Below, piece by piece: positions 1 through 9,341 of a DNA stretch of 43,547 bases. The notes under the pieces are model-generated. The model did not search any database. It was given only the letters and a program-made list of their open reading frames with translations, and was not told the origin of the DNA. Source of the stretch: Oenococcus oeni DSM 20252 = AWRIB129 (GTDB taxonomy: Bacteria > Bacillota > Bacilli > Lactobacillales > Lactobacillaceae). The DNA is taken from contig NZ_AQVA01000013.1 in NCBI RefSeq assembly GCF_000372485.1, positions 1 through 43,547 of the forward strand. Reading direction: 5' to 3'. Position 1 is the first letter of the stretch. Each line of letters opens with the position of its first letter. The translations under genes and the position numbers were made by a program.

Positions 1-267
1 TTTGTGGTTAAGCGAAAAATATCTTCGATAGTGGACAAGGCCGATTATGTCGGCATCGGAATTCTTCCAAGCCCAATAAAGAGCTGTTAATTCATTAAAA
101 GAGGAATTTTTGTCGCTAATATTGTCACCGCTGTCATCGCCAATCCATCCAGCCGGTAAATCAAAAGGATTGCTTGATTTACTATGTCCAACCCAAATCG
201 GCTGATATAAAGGGTCACTAGGCATCTGATAAAGTTTGTGAGATGCCACATATATTTTTGCTTGCAT
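1..267 (-). CDS. DUF4422 family protein (partial, N-terminal 89 residues)
   Basis: The reading frame enters from the left edge and starts with ATG at 267; the C-terminus lies outside the window. The visible part begins MQAKIYVASHK and contains NISDKNSSFNELTALYWAW and IIGLVHYRRYF. These are the hallmark blocks of DUF4422 proteins, which sit in capsule and exopolysaccharide clusters and are thought to act as glycosyltransferases. The start codon shares one base with the stop of the upstream sugar-transferase gene (TGATG), so the two are translationally coupled. Function is inferred from family and neighbour; the acceptor sugar cannot be told. Confidence 0.85.
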   Translation of the reverse strand, partial: MQAKIYVASHKLYQMPSDPLYQPIWVGHSKSSNPFDLPAGWIGDDSGDNISDKNSSFNELTALYWAWKNSDADIIGLVHYRRYFSLNHK

Positions 268-896
268 CAATATGCCCCCGCACGAGAAAAAATAGCCTTC
301 ATCGTCAAATAAACAATATACCAGTCATACCAAAAACCAATGTGTTCGACATACTCAAGGTCAATCTCGGCACGCTCGGGATATTTAATGTCGGAACGTC
401 CGGTTGCCTGCCACAAACCCATCGCCCCGGGTAAAACGCTTAAAAATTTGTCAACATTCGAACCATAGTAGCGCAATTCCGGTTCGGTAACCGGGCGTGG
501 ACCAACAATCGACATCTGGCCGGCGAAAATATTAAAAAGCTGAGGCAACTCATCAAGGCTTGTCCGCCGTAAAATCCTACCAAACTTCGTGACCCGGGGA
601 TCCTCACCGGCCGGAAACTTGTAATCGTTTTTAACAAAAGTCTGATAGTCTTCCGGGTGACGCTTGAAATAAGTATCCGCATCAGCCCGCATCGAACGAA
701 ACTTGATCAGCTTGAAATGCTTATGGTTTTTTCCAACCCGGTCATGTAAATAGAAAATCGGCCCGTGCAGGTCATTTATTTTCTGCAAAATAATTAGAAT
801 TAAAAAAAGCCAGGACAATAAAACAATGCCAACTAAACTTCCGGCAATGTCTATCATTCTCTTAAAAGGTATGTAACGTTTTTGCGGTTCTGTCAT
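267..896 (-). CDS. Priming sugar transferase for exopolysaccharide synthesis
   Basis: This is a bacterial sugar transferase of the WbaP/CpsE family, which moves a sugar-1-phosphate from a nucleotide sugar to undecaprenyl phosphate at the inner membrane face. At 209 residues it is the short form, with only the catalytic domain. One hydrophobic N-terminal segment (about residues 14-35) is followed by KLIKFRSM, DPRVTKFGRILRRTSLDELPQ and the MSIVGPRP motif near residue 130, all diagnostic. It overlaps the DUF4422 gene by one base, so they form the end of a polysaccharide operon running leftwards. The sugar specificity cannot be read from sequence. Confidence 0.93.
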   Translation of the reverse strand: MTEPQKRYIPFKRMIDIAGSLVGIVLLSWLFLILIILQKINDLHGPIFYLHDRVGKNHKHFKLIKFRSMRADADTYFKRHPEDYQTFVKNDYKFPAGEDPRVTKFGRILRRTSLDELPQLFNIFAGQMSIVGPRPVTEPELRYYGSNVDKFLSVLPGAMGLWQATGRSDIKYPERAEIDLEYVEHIGFWYDWYIVYLTMKAIFSRAGAY

Positions 897-1002
897 TCTC
901 TGTCTAATTATAACTAAATTTATTAATTCAACATTTATTCTAAATTACTTATTAACAAAAACCTAACCGGGAAGATTTGGGCTAAAATTAGAAAGTCTGA
1001 TT

Positions 1003-1503
1003 ATGAAAAATTTTTTTAATAAAAATTACGAAATTATTCTTTACCTGATTTTTGGTATTTTAACAACGGTTGTTTACTTTATAGCACGTTTTCTAACTCT
1101 TAATTTAAGCAAAAACGCTCTTCTGGCCGTCGCTGTCGCCCAGATATTGGCAATTCTTTTCGCCTTTATCACAAATAAGATCTGGGTCTTCAAAAAAGCC
1201 GAAAAGGCTCCTCTTTTGATTCAATTTTTAAAGTTCGTAGCGGCGCGATTATTTGTCTTTTTACTCGACTTCTTTATCACTTGGCTTTGCATCGAAAAAT
1301 ATGGTCGTTTCTTTATTAACTTCTTCGCTTTGAACCGTCTCAATTATCAATCCGGTATTACGACTTTCCCGATAATAAGCGGTTTTATCGGTTCGCCCAC
1401 GCTTGCAAATACCTTCATTTGGTCAATGTTCGTTCAAATTGCCGCAATTATTTTGAACTACGTATTTTCTAAACTGTTTATTTTCGAAAACAAAAAGCAG
1501 TGA
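1003..1503 (+). CDS. GtrA-like membrane protein (lipid-linked sugar flippase family)
   Basis: A 166-residue hydrophobic protein with four predicted membrane segments. Its N-terminal half carries the GtrA signature: YLIFGILTTVVYF, then a second helix ending FITNKIWVFKK. GtrA/DPMS proteins move polyprenyl-linked sugars across the membrane for glucosylation of teichoic acids or other polymers. The longer linker between helices three and four (about residues 100-130) is common in Lactobacillales members. Its stop codon abuts the metG stop codon, so the two genes converge with no spacer. The substrate is unknown. Confidence 0.85.
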   Translation: MKNFFNKNYEIILYLIFGILTTVVYFIARFLTLNLSKNALLAVAVAQILAILFAFITNKIWVFKKAEKAPLLIQFLKFVAARLFVFLLDFFITWLCIEKYGRFFINFFALNRLNYQSGITTFPIISGFIGSPTLANTFIWSMFVQIAAIILNYVFSKLFIFENKKQ

Positions 1504-3531
1504 TTAATTAATCGCTGCTCCAGCTTCGACTTCGTCAGGTAATTCGCTGACGATCACTTTTCCATCAGAATTTTCAGCGCAAAGAATCATCCCCTGACTG
1601 ATTTCTCCAGCCATTTTTCTTGCCTTTAAATTCGCGACAATTGCAATCTTTTTCCCAACCAGAACTGAAGGATCCGGATACCACTCACGAATTCCGGAAA
1701 GAATTTGGCGACCGTCTTCGCTACCATCATCAATTTGCCACTTAATCAGTTTTTTTGAATTCTTAAGTATTTCTCCCGATTTAATTTTTCCGGCAATTAA
1801 TCGAAGTTTAGCAAAATCATCGTAATTAATTTCCTCGACAGTTTCATTTTGTAGTTCTTCGCGGGCCTTTTCCTTGGCAGCTTCCATCCGAGCGCGGCCT
1901 TTGCCTTTGGTATCCTTTTGCACAAGACCGGAGATAAATTCAACCTCTTTTTTTACGTCGAGTCTTGGAAAAAGCGGTGTTGGATGCTCAACGACTTTTA
2001 TGCCGCTAGGAATATCGGCAAAATTCAAATTAGAAATCGGCTCGACTTCCGGCAAACCAAGTTGATCGAAAATTTTCTTTGGCGCCTGGGTCAGCACCGG
2101 TTGCAATAAGGAACCAACAACCCGTAACGAGGCTGCTAAGTGAGCCATTGCATCATCAAGTTCCGCCCTTTGCTTATTTTTATCAAGTACCCAGGGCTCT
2201 GTCTCATCAATATATTTATTCGTACGCCGGATTAAGGTCCAAACTGCTTCCAAAGCATCGGCCGTGTGAACCTTTTCCATTTCATCCTTGAAGTTTTCAA
2301 CGGCCTGAGAAGCAGTCTCTTCAAGTTCGCGATCTTCAGGAAGAAGCTTGTCAAGTTTTGGAATCTGACCGTTTTCATAACGATTGATCATCGAGATAGT
2401 TCGATTCAGTAAATTTCCGAGGTCATTGGCCAAATCGAAATTAACACGATTGACAAAATCCTCCGGAGAAAAGACGCCATCATTTCCAAAAGGCATGCTG
2501 CGTAGGAGATAATAACGGACGGCATCAAGACCATAACGGCTTTCCAATGTTTCCGGATAAACAACATTGCCTTTGGACTTGGACATTTTACCGTTTTTCA
2601 TGACCAGCCAGCCGTGGCCCAATACTTCGCCCGGAAGCGGCAGTCCCAAAGCGTGGAGCATAATTGGCCAATAAATCGTATGAAAACGCACGATTTCTTT
2701 ACCAACTAATTGAAGATTAGCCGGCCAAAACTTTTTGAACAACTCAGGTTGATGATCAAAATCACCTAATTCAGGGTCGTATCCAAGCGCGGTGATATAG
2801 TTGGACAAGGCATCAATCCAAACATAAATAACATGTTTCTCATCTCCAGGAACTGGTATTCCCCAATTAAAACTGGTTCTCGTAAGAGCCAAATCTTCCA
2901 GACCCGGCTTGATGAAATTAGAAATCATTTCATTCATCCGGCTTTCCGGCTGGAGAAATTCAGGATGGTCATGATAATACTGCAAAAGCCAATCAGAATA
3001 TTTACTCATCTTAAAGAAGTAGGTCTCTTCTTTGACGAGTTGAACTTCATGACCGGATGGCGCTTTCCCGCCAATTACTTTGCCATCCTTATCACGATAG
3101 ACTTCTGCCAATTGAGATTCGGTAAAATATTCTTCATCGGAAACCGAATACCAACCGGTGTAATTGCCCTTATAGATATCCCCTTCATCCATAAATTTCT
3201 TAAAAATATGCTGGACAACGCGTTCGTGGTATGCGTCAGTCGTTCTGATGAATTTATCGTAGGAAATATTCATTAATTTCCAAAGTTTTTTGATACTAAC
3301 AGCCATTTCATCCAGATATTCCATTTCGGATTTACCGGCTGCTTCAGCTTTTTCCTGGATTTTCAAACCGTGTTCATCAGTACCGGTTAAAAAGAAAACA
3401 TCTTCTCCCAAAGCGCGATGAAAACGGGCTACGGAATCTGCCAGAACGGTCGTATAAGTGTTTCCTAGTTGCAATTTCCCCGATGGATAATAAATCGGTG
3501 TTGTAATATAAAATCTATTTTTTTTCGTCAT
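1504..3531 (-). CDS. metG: Methionyl-tRNA synthetase
   Basis: Cytoplasmic class I aminoacyl-tRNA synthetase that charges tRNA-Met. At 675 residues it has the Gram-positive layout: catalytic Rossmann domain, KMSKSKGN loop near residue 307, anticodon-binding helices, and a C-terminal OB-fold tRNA-binding domain (about residues 570-675, with LRLIAGKI and SQGMIL). The zinc knuckle region reads GWYSVSDEEYF and has no cysteines, as in zinc-free versions. The HIGH-type signature reads KLQLGN, so the usual first His is Gln. Strong catalytic motifs (TGTDEHG, YVWIDALSNY) argue for an active enzyme. The start ATG is 73 bases from the divergent permease, too close for a T-box leader. Confidence 0.97.
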   Translation of the reverse strand: MTKKNRFYITTPIYYPSGKLQLGNTYTTVLADSVARFHRALGEDVFFLTGTDEHGLKIQEKAEAAGKSEMEYLDEMAVSIKKLWKLMNISYDKFIRTTDAYHERVVQHIFKKFMDEGDIYKGNYTGWYSVSDEEYFTESQLAEVYRDKDGKVIGGKAPSGHEVQLVKEETYFFKMSKYSDWLLQYYHDHPEFLQPESRMNEMISNFIKPGLEDLALTRTSFNWGIPVPGDEKHVIYVWIDALSNYITALGYDPELGDFDHQPELFKKFWPANLQLVGKEIVRFHTIYWPIMLHALGLPLPGEVLGHGWLVMKNGKMSKSKGNVVYPETLESRYGLDAVRYYLLRSMPFGNDGVFSPEDFVNRVNFDLANDLGNLLNRTISMINRYENGQIPKLDKLLPEDRELEETASQAVENFKDEMEKVHTADALEAVWTLIRRTNKYIDETEPWVLDKNKQRAELDDAMAHLAASLRVVGSLLQPVLTQAPKKIFDQLGLPEVEPISNLNFADIPSGIKVVEHPTPLFPRLDVKKEVEFISGLVQKDTKGKGRARMEAAKEKAREELQNETVEEINYDDFAKLRLIAGKIKSGEILKNSKKLIKWQIDDGSEDGRQILSGIREWYPDPSVLVGKKIAIVANLKARKMAGEISQGMILCAENSDGKVIVSELPDEVEAGAAIN

Positions 3532-3563
3532 GACAAATGAGTCCCCTTCAAATACATATTTCC

Positions 3564-3592
3564 ATTATATATATAAGCCAAAGATAGCTTAA
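3564..3592 (-). promoter_or_regulatory. Predicted metG promoter
   Basis: On the minus strand TTAAGC (3592-3587) is followed after exactly 17 bases by a perfect TATAAT (3569-3564), about 32 bases before the metG start. The -35 box is weak, but spacing and -10 are good. Prediction from sequence only. Confidence 0.6.
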
Positions 3593-3604
3593 TATAAATA
3601 CTAA

Positions 3605-4975
3605 ATGAAAAAGTTAAACGATAGTAAAAATAACATGAAACAGGAATTATCAAACCGTCATATACAACTGATATCGATTGGTGGAACAATCGGAACCGGA
3701 TTATTTTTAGGTGCTTCCCGATCAATCGCTTTTACCGGACCGTCGATCATGCTGGTTTATTTAGCCGCGGGAATTTTTATGTTTCTGCTGACAAGAGCGA
3801 TGGGCGAAATGCTTTACATGGATCCAGACCAGCATACTTTTATAAACTTCATCAGCAAATACTTGGGAAAACCCTTTGGTTTTTTCTCTGGTTGGACTTA
3901 TTGGCTCTCGATTATTTTTACAGGAATGGGCGAATTAACGGCAGTTGGTATTTATTTTCAATTCTGGTTTCCAAAAATGCCCATGTGGATAATTCAACTA
4001 ATGTTTTTAGCCGCAATTATGTCAATTAATTTAATTACAGTCAAATTTTTCGGCGAAGCTGAATTTTGGTTTGCCATGATTAAAATATCCGCCATCATCG
4101 CTCTAATTTTGACAAGCATCTTCATGCTTGCTACGGATTTTAAAACCCCAATCGGGGCCGCCGGGCTGACAAATATTTCAAAAAACTTTCAACTCTTTCC
4201 AAACGGCTTTAAAAATTTCGTAATGGCTTTCCCAATGGTTTTCTTCGCTTATCAAGGAATTGAATTTGTTGGTATCACGACCAGCGAAACAAAAAATCCA
4301 AGGGCCGTTTTACCAAAAGCAATTAATCAGATCATTATTAGAATTCTAATTTTCTATATCGGTTCATTAATAGCGATCATGTTGATTTATCCTTGGCAGT
4401 CTTTGGACCCGAAACAGTCTCCTTTCGTTTGGATATTCAAGCTGTTGGGAATCAGTTGGGCCGCCGGCTTAATCAATTTCGTTGTTTTAACGGCAGCATC
4501 CAGCGCATTGAATTCCATCTTATACTCTTCCGGCCGACACCTTTATCAGCTGGCATCGGATTCATCCGGTAAATTCAATAAAAACTGTGCCGTCATTAGT
4601 AAGAACGGTGTGCCGGCACGTACCATTTGCCTATCGGCTTTAGCGGTTGCGGTTTCCCCGATTATCAACTCGATTCCAACAATTAAAGACGCTTTTTCTG
4701 TCATTGCCAGCGTCAGTTCGGGAGCTTACCTGTTAATTTATATTCTTACTTTATTTGCTCATAGAAAATACACCCAATCCAAGGACTATCTTGACAATGG
4801 TTTTCTGATGCCGAAACCAAAGTTTTTCGGTCCCTTAACAATTGCATTTATGGTTTTCATCCTGATATCAATGCTCTTTCAAAAAGAGACCTGTCCGGGA
4901 GTCGCCACGGCTTTAATTTGGCTTGTAGTTTTTGGAGGTTACTCTTTGGCAAAATATAAAAATGAAAACAGTTAA
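3605..4975 (+). CDS. APC-superfamily amino acid permease
   Basis: A 456-residue, 12-helix transporter of the amino acid transporter (AAT) branch of the APC superfamily, related to CycA and LysP-type proton symporters. The first helix shows the family consensus ISIGGTIGTGLFLGA, and helix three has the conserved GWTYW. Such proteins import neutral or basic amino acids; the substrate cannot be fixed here. It lies divergently from metG, which is suggestive but does not prove methionine uptake. A second in-frame ATG at 3635 (NMKQELSNRHIQ) better matches where family members begin. Neither start has a clear ribosome site. No terminator is evident downstream. Confidence 0.92.
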   Translation: MKKLNDSKNNMKQELSNRHIQLISIGGTIGTGLFLGASRSIAFTGPSIMLVYLAAGIFMFLLTRAMGEMLYMDPDQHTFINFISKYLGKPFGFFSGWTYWLSIIFTGMGELTAVGIYFQFWFPKMPMWIIQLMFLAAIMSINLITVKFFGEAEFWFAMIKISAIIALILTSIFMLATDFKTPIGAAGLTNISKNFQLFPNGFKNFVMAFPMVFFAYQGIEFVGITTSETKNPRAVLPKAINQIIIRILIFYIGSLIAIMLIYPWQSLDPKQSPFVWIFKLLGISWAAGLINFVVLTAASSALNSILYSSGRHLYQLASDSSGKFNKNCAVISKNGVPARTICLSALAVAVSPIINSIPTIKDAFSVIASVSSGAYLLIYILTLFAHRKYTQSKDYLDNGFLMPKPKFFGPLTIAFMVFILISMLFQKETCPGVATALIWLVVFGGYSLAKYKNENS

Positions 4976-5072
4976 TAAAAAATGACCCTTGTTTGAAATT
5001 TTCAAATGAAACTTTTTAATTAAATCTATAGAAAAAAGAAGTAAAAATTTTATTGCCAATTAAAATGAAATT

Positions 5073-5732
5073 ATGAATCCAAACAGTGAAGAAACTGAAA
5101 AACTGAACAAAATTCATAATTTTATGTGTGGCATCTTAGACAGCGATCAATCCGGTCATGATAGTTCGCATATTGATCGCGTAATCGGTTTAACAAAGAA
5201 AATTCTTAAAAAAGAACCAACTGCCAACCAATTTATAGTCTTGGCAAGTGCGACTTTGCACGATACCTACGACGATAAATTATTTGTGGATCAACGAGAA
5301 GCTAAAAAGAAAGTTATTGATTTTTTAAATGCAATTGATGTCGATCCAAAACCGATTATTTATATTATCGACAACATGTCCTGGTCGGCGGAAACTTTTG
5401 GCCAAGCAAAAAAATTGGACATCAATGGGCAAATTGTCCAAGATGCTGACCGGCTCGAAGCAATCGGGGCAATCGCAGTTATCCGCGCTTTTAAGTATGC
5501 TTTTAAACACCAACAAATCGATTATGATCCAAAAATAAAGGCGCGAGTTTTAAAAAATAAGACCGATTATCGTAATGGGAAGCAAACAACAATTAATCAT
5601 TTTTATGAAAAATTATTTAAAATTAAAAATTCTTTGAATACAGAAACAGCAAAGCAAATTGCCAAACGACGTGACGAATTTATGCATGAATTTGTTAAAG
5701 AATATATTGCCGAATATAATTTGGATGCCTAA
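5073..5732 (+). CDS. HD-domain phosphohydrolase (YpgQ/YedJ-like)
   Basis: A 219-residue soluble HD-superfamily metal-dependent phosphohydrolase. The metal-binding residues are visible in order: His in GHDSSHIDRV near residue 28, the HD pair in ATLHDTYDD near residue 71, and the Asp in VQDADRLEAIGAI near residue 127. The C-terminal pattern resembles YpgQ/YedJ proteins, some of which hydrolyse nucleotide pyrophosphates. It appears to be monocistronic, between a permease and a convergent mrr gene. The physiological substrate is unknown. Confidence 0.88.
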   Translation: MNPNSEETEKLNKIHNFMCGILDSDQSGHDSSHIDRVIGLTKKILKKEPTANQFIVLASATLHDTYDDKLFVDQREAKKKVIDFLNAIDVDPKPIIYIIDNMSWSAETFGQAKKLDINGQIVQDADRLEAIGAIAVIRAFKYAFKHQQIDYDPKIKARVLKNKTDYRNGKQTTINHFYEKLFKIKNSLNTETAKQIAKRRDEFMHEFVKEYIAEYNLDA

Positions 5733-5824
5733 GGAAAAAGACAGTTATTAATAATCTATTTGATTAAAAACACTTGAAAAATCTCCATTAAAATCTAATT
5801 CAGCTGATTTGATTAGGACTTTAC

Positions 5825-6739
5825 TTATTCCTTTTCAAAGTAATAGTCATTTAGAGTAAAGGTTTGAACCGGTGTTATATGCAATTGATATTTTTGAACC
5901 AAGGAGGCCAGTTTGATTCCATCTATCAAGGTGACCGAATTGTTGCCAACTACTGCTTTCTCTTTCGCTTGATCGGTAAAATAGCTAGTAGTAATAAAAA
6001 TGCCATATTCAGCATTGAAACTGTCCATAACGCCTTTAAACTTGTCTATTTCTGGTTCGCCAACCGATCCATTTGTAAATCTTTTCGCCTGGATTGCAAC
6101 TCGGCTTGTCCTAAACTCATCTGATTGGAAATAACCAAAACCATCAATGCCGTGATCTCCAGAACGAATTATTCCTCGTTGATTGTCAATCCTAACTCCC
6201 ATTTTAGAAATTAAGAGTCTAGAAAAACTTTCAAATTTTCCGGGACTGAATTTTTTTAGCTGGTCGATAAGTTCAGTTTTCCAATCCGAATCGCCAGAGT
6301 TTTCATCTATTTCAACTGCCTTGGTACTTGTGGAGTCGTCAATAATTGAATTAGCTTTTTTTCGAGCTTTTCTTAATTCTGATTTGTTCTTCCAATACTG
6401 ATCAATTAATCTTTTTTCTTCAAGAGTTGGAAAAAACTTCTCATTGGAGATTCTTCCTTTTTCAGTTAAAATTATATCTTTTCCCCTTTCGGGTTTTTCG
6501 ATATAGCCGGCAATAAACAAATTATTGACTCCAAAATTAAAATCAAATAAAAAAGGAACATATTGTTTGCCTGATCTGGAGATAACTGGATCAAAAACAT
6601 CTTCATAACTAAATTCACTATCATTGTCATCAGCAATTGCCTGTTTAATATCGTCTCGAGAAGCGGAACCACCTAATGTTTTTAATTCTTTTAAAATTGC
6701 TCTCTCTGCTCCGCGCCTTTTATAAATGTGTTTTACCAT
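5825..6739 (-). CDS. mrr: Mrr-type (type IV) restriction endonuclease
   Basis: Modification-dependent endonuclease that cuts methylated foreign DNA. It has 304 residues, the length of E. coli Mrr. An N-terminal winged-helix domain (about residues 1-110) is followed by a charged linker and a C-terminal PD-(D/E)xK-like Mrr_cat domain. Catalytic residues are readable: GDHGIDGFG (Asp199 the likely metal ligand) and VAIQAKRF (Gln217, Lys219). No methyltransferase or specificity gene is adjacent, as expected for type IV systems. A ribosome site AAGGGG lies about 10 bases before the ATG. The motifs are intact, so it is probably functional, unlike several neighbours. Confidence 0.92.
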   Translation of the reverse strand: MVKHIYKRRGAERAILKELKTLGGSASRDDIKQAIADDNDSEFSYEDVFDPVISRSGKQYVPFLFDFNFGVNNLFIAGYIEKPERGKDIILTEKGRISNEKFFPTLEEKRLIDQYWKNKSELRKARKKANSIIDDSTSTKAVEIDENSGDSDWKTELIDQLKKFSPGKFESFSRLLISKMGVRIDNQRGIIRSGDHGIDGFGYFQSDEFRTSRVAIQAKRFTNGSVGEPEIDKFKGVMDSFNAEYGIFITTSYFTDQAKEKAVVGNNSVTLIDGIKLASLVQKYQLHITPVQTFTLNDYYFEKE

Positions 6740-6882
6740 TCTTTTTTATCCCCTTGGATCAATTCGATTGCTCATTATTGAATACCATTTTTAATTATAA
6801 AAATCTTTTATTTTTCTTGCCAAACTATAAATAATGGGTTTATCAATATTCTGATTATTTATTTTATAAAAATGAAAATCAA

Positions 6883-7453
6883 TTATTTGGAAATGATCAA
6901 TAACTCTTTTTGATCAATTATTTTGTTTTGCTCATTGAAATCTATTTTTAAAATATACGGCGTAAAATTTTGAATCCTGACAAAATCCAAATATCCGAAA
7001 TTTGGATTAAAATAGTTCAGAATCGAGCTTAAAGCTGCCCCGTGAGTTGAAAACAGTATATTTTCATTTTTATGCTTAGATAATATTTCAAATAGAACCG
7101 CAATATTCCTCTGCTGAAGACTATTCATCGATTCACCGTTTTCTTCGTGAAAATCAAAATTATCCCAGCGTTTTTTTCAACAACTCCTGATAATTATCAT
7201 TAACTTTCCCCCTGATTCTCTCCTTTAGACGAGGATCGGTATGTAGATCCAAATTCAACTGTTTGACCAGCGGAAGGATTGTCTCAATAGTTCTTTTGTA
7301 AGGGCTGGAAAGACAAAAATCAAAATGGACATTATTTAATTTGTTTAAAACTTTTAAAGAATCTCTCTTGCCCTCGGCCGTTAAAGGCATAGTCGCATCA
7401 TCATCAAAAGAATAGTCAGGCAAGGCGTGGCGCACAAAATAAATACTAATCAC
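6883..7453 (-). pseudogene. Histidine phosphatase (phosphoglycerate-mutase-like), frameshifted
   Basis: Two adjoining frames make one protein of the phosphoglycerate-mutase/acid-phosphatase superfamily. The first begins at a GTG (7453) with AAGGAG seven bases upstream and carries the catalytic FVRHALPDY. The second carries the other active-site His in ILFSTHGAALSS. They are joined at an A7 run on the coding strand (T7 near 7172-7178). With A6 the frame reads through LLKKRWDNFDFHEENGESM, giving 189 residues, the usual size. As written, the protein stops after 97 residues and loses the second catalytic His. The small-molecule target is unknown. Slippage rescue or sequencing error is possible. 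Confidence 0.85.
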
Positions 7454-7553
7454 AAATTTTCTCCTTCGGCATTTAGAGTTAATTATATTAAGTTAACAGA
7501 AATCAGTCACAAAAAAATTAGTTCCTAAAGTCGAGCAAATAAATAACGTTAAT

Positions 7554-8018
7554 TTAAAAGTGAATCCATTTATGAATAGAGATTAGATTTACCACAATTA
7601 TGATAACTACCAGTGGCATGAATGCAAAAACCTTGCCCCGGCTAACGTAATCGGCAGCTAACCAGATAAGCCAACTTGCTAATCCCAAGGAAACGATTCC
7701 TAAAAACAGTCCGGGAATATAACCCTTAAAAATGACCGCTTGTCCAATATGAAACAAAATATGTAAGTTATAAGCCAATATGACAGCAAAATAAAAATAG
7801 AGATTTTTCGTCCACCAGCAAAACAACATAATTATTAGTAACAAAATATATTCTTCTAAGACCATTAAAGTGAAGTTTTTCGCAGAAATTTCAGGAATCG
7901 TTTGAGCCAGCCGCTTATTCTTATTCGCTTTAACCTTAGCTACCCAACCCGGCATAAAAGCAGTCTCTTCCAATTCGTGTAGCATAAAGATTAAAGGAAA
8001 TATAAAGTAAATATTCAT
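7554..8018 (-). CDS. HXXEE-domain membrane protein
   Basis: A 154-residue integral membrane protein with about four helices. The first helix ends in HELEETAFMPGWV, which contains the HxxEE motif that names the family. A later His-rich helix reads YNLHILFHIGQA. The family's biochemical role is unknown; the conserved His/Glu residues suggest metal binding or catalysis in the membrane (inference). A ribosome site AAAGGGAT precedes the ATG. It appears to be transcribed alone. Confidence 0.82.
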   Translation of the reverse strand: MNIYFIFPLIFMLHELEETAFMPGWVAKVKANKNKRLAQTIPEISAKNFTLMVLEEYILLLIIMLFCWWTKNLYFYFAVILAYNLHILFHIGQAVIFKGYIPGLFLGIVSLGLASWLIWLAADYVSRGKVFAFMPLVVIIIVVNLISIHKWIHF

Positions 8019-8501
8019 GATCCCTTTCTGTATCCAGATTAGTAATTATATATCGAGAAGTTTTACATAGCTTTTAGGCCTGCCGTTCGCCATAAAACAT
8101 AACTCAGCAATATCATATTAAAAATTTTAAGCAGCTATCCATCCTTAAAATACTATCGAAATCTCACTTACAGTTTAAGAATAACTTAATCATATTAGAG
8201 CTGATTTCATTTTGAGAGAAAATACTTTTCTATTCAGATTTTTTAAGGTAATTGATATTAATTCATTTAAAGAAAAGCAATTTTTGCTTTTATATATCTC
8301 ATCAAAACCAATAAATTTTAAAATTCTAATGGATTAAAAATATAGATCGAAACTATATTTCTTTTAAATGAAAAATCCCAATACATAATTTTTCTTTTGA
8401 ACAATCAGACAATTTATTTATATGCATTTTGGAAAAAAATTAGTTAAGTGCACGATTGATTTATTAAATAGTCTTTAAAACTATTTTTCAAAAGAAAAGA
8501 A
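8019..8501. other. Long AT-rich intergenic region
   Basis: About 480 bases without a credible gene on either strand; AT content is visibly higher than in the flanking genes. A short A/T hairpin (AAAAGCAA/TTGCTTTT, about 8273-8292) and one promoter-like pair near 8400 are the only structures seen. It may be the eroded remains of a gene, but no homology is recognisable. Confidence 0.5.
8397..8424 (+). promoter_or_regulatory. Possible promoter of the disrupted hydrolase
   Basis: TTGAAC (8397-8402) and TATATG (8419-8424) are separated by 16 bases and lie about 75 bases before the hydrolase start. The match is moderate, in a very AT-rich region where chance hits are common. Confidence 0.35.
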
Positions 8502-9272
8502 ATGGAAAAGAAATTAACGATATCCGACGGAACTAAAATAGCTTATGATATCAACGGAAAGGGCAAAACAATGCTGATGATTCACGGCGTTACCGATTGC
8601 AAAGAAAGTTACGACAGCGATCCGTCCTACTTAACAGAAAAATATCAGGTATATCGTTACGATCTGAGAGGACATGGAAATCACGACCATCCAAAAAAAC
8701 AATTTGATTTAGAAGATCATATTAACGATGGCATCGAATTGATAAAATAATTAAAATTGAAGGATTTTGTTCTCTATGGTGGCTCATTAGGGAGTTATAT
8801 AGTCCAAGGAACAGCCGTCAGAATACCGGAAAAAATCAACAAACTTATTTTGAATGTTTCTGCGGCCAAAAATCCGGACTCTGCCTTGGCAGAAACTGCT
8901 AAAAAGGACAGCATCCCCGAAAAAACTTCTGAAAGAAGAGAATACTGCATTAAACATTTAACTCATGATCCAAAAAATATTGCTTCGATAGAGAAGTCCG
9001 GACTTCAGAAGAATACACTTGACGCCGAGGACGAATACCGCGCCTTAAAATCAATCACAGCTTTTGATTTCCGCGATCAATTAAACAAAACAGACTGCCC
9101 GGCTCTGATTACCAGTGGAATTTACGATCCTGTTAACCCACCAGCAAAAGGCGAAATTCTTCATAAATTGATTAGAAACAACCAGTTTTCCAAATTCCCG
9201 TCCGACCATCCTTTGCGGCTGGAATGTGCAGACAAATACAAAGAAACGGTTCTGAATTTCCTACGTAAATAA
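8502..9272 (+). pseudogene. Alpha/beta hydrolase interrupted by an in-frame stop
   Basis: A 256-residue alpha/beta-hydrolase frame is interrupted by TAA at codon 83 (8748-8750); coding resumes in the same frame. Before the stop are the oxyanion block LMIHGVTDCKESY and the strand YRYDLRGHGNHDHP. After it come the nucleophile elbow YGGSLGSY (catalytic Ser), the acid block ITSGIYDPVNP and a C-terminal SDH that would give the His. A one-base change restores the reading frame. The upstream 82 residues alone lack all catalytic residues. The ribosome site is weak. The original substrate is unknown. Confidence 0.85.
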
Positions 9273-9285
9273 AATAAAAGATACT

Positions 9286-9323
9286 AAAAAACGCATGTTT
9301 TCATTGATCAAACAGCGTTTTTT
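9286..9323 (+). terminator. Rho-independent terminator
   Basis: Arms AAAAAACGC (9286-9294) and GCGTTTTTT (9315-9323), extended by TGTTT/AAACA with one bulged A, form a hairpin 13 bases after the hydrolase stop. A T-rich tail follows. Confidence 0.8.
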
Positions 9324-9341
9324 ATTTTAAAAAGGATCGGC

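Noticed and set aside
3532-3604. Possible T-box or SAM riboswitch upstream of metG
   Set aside because: Only 73 bases separate metG from the divergent permease, too short for either, and no Specifier or antiterminator motif is visible.
7172-7178. Programmed ribosomal frameshifting at the A7 run in the phosphatase gene
   Set aside because: The shift needed is +1 (or -2) and the run is not in the phase of a -1 slippery heptamer; no downstream stimulator is seen. Plain indel or transcript slippage fits better.
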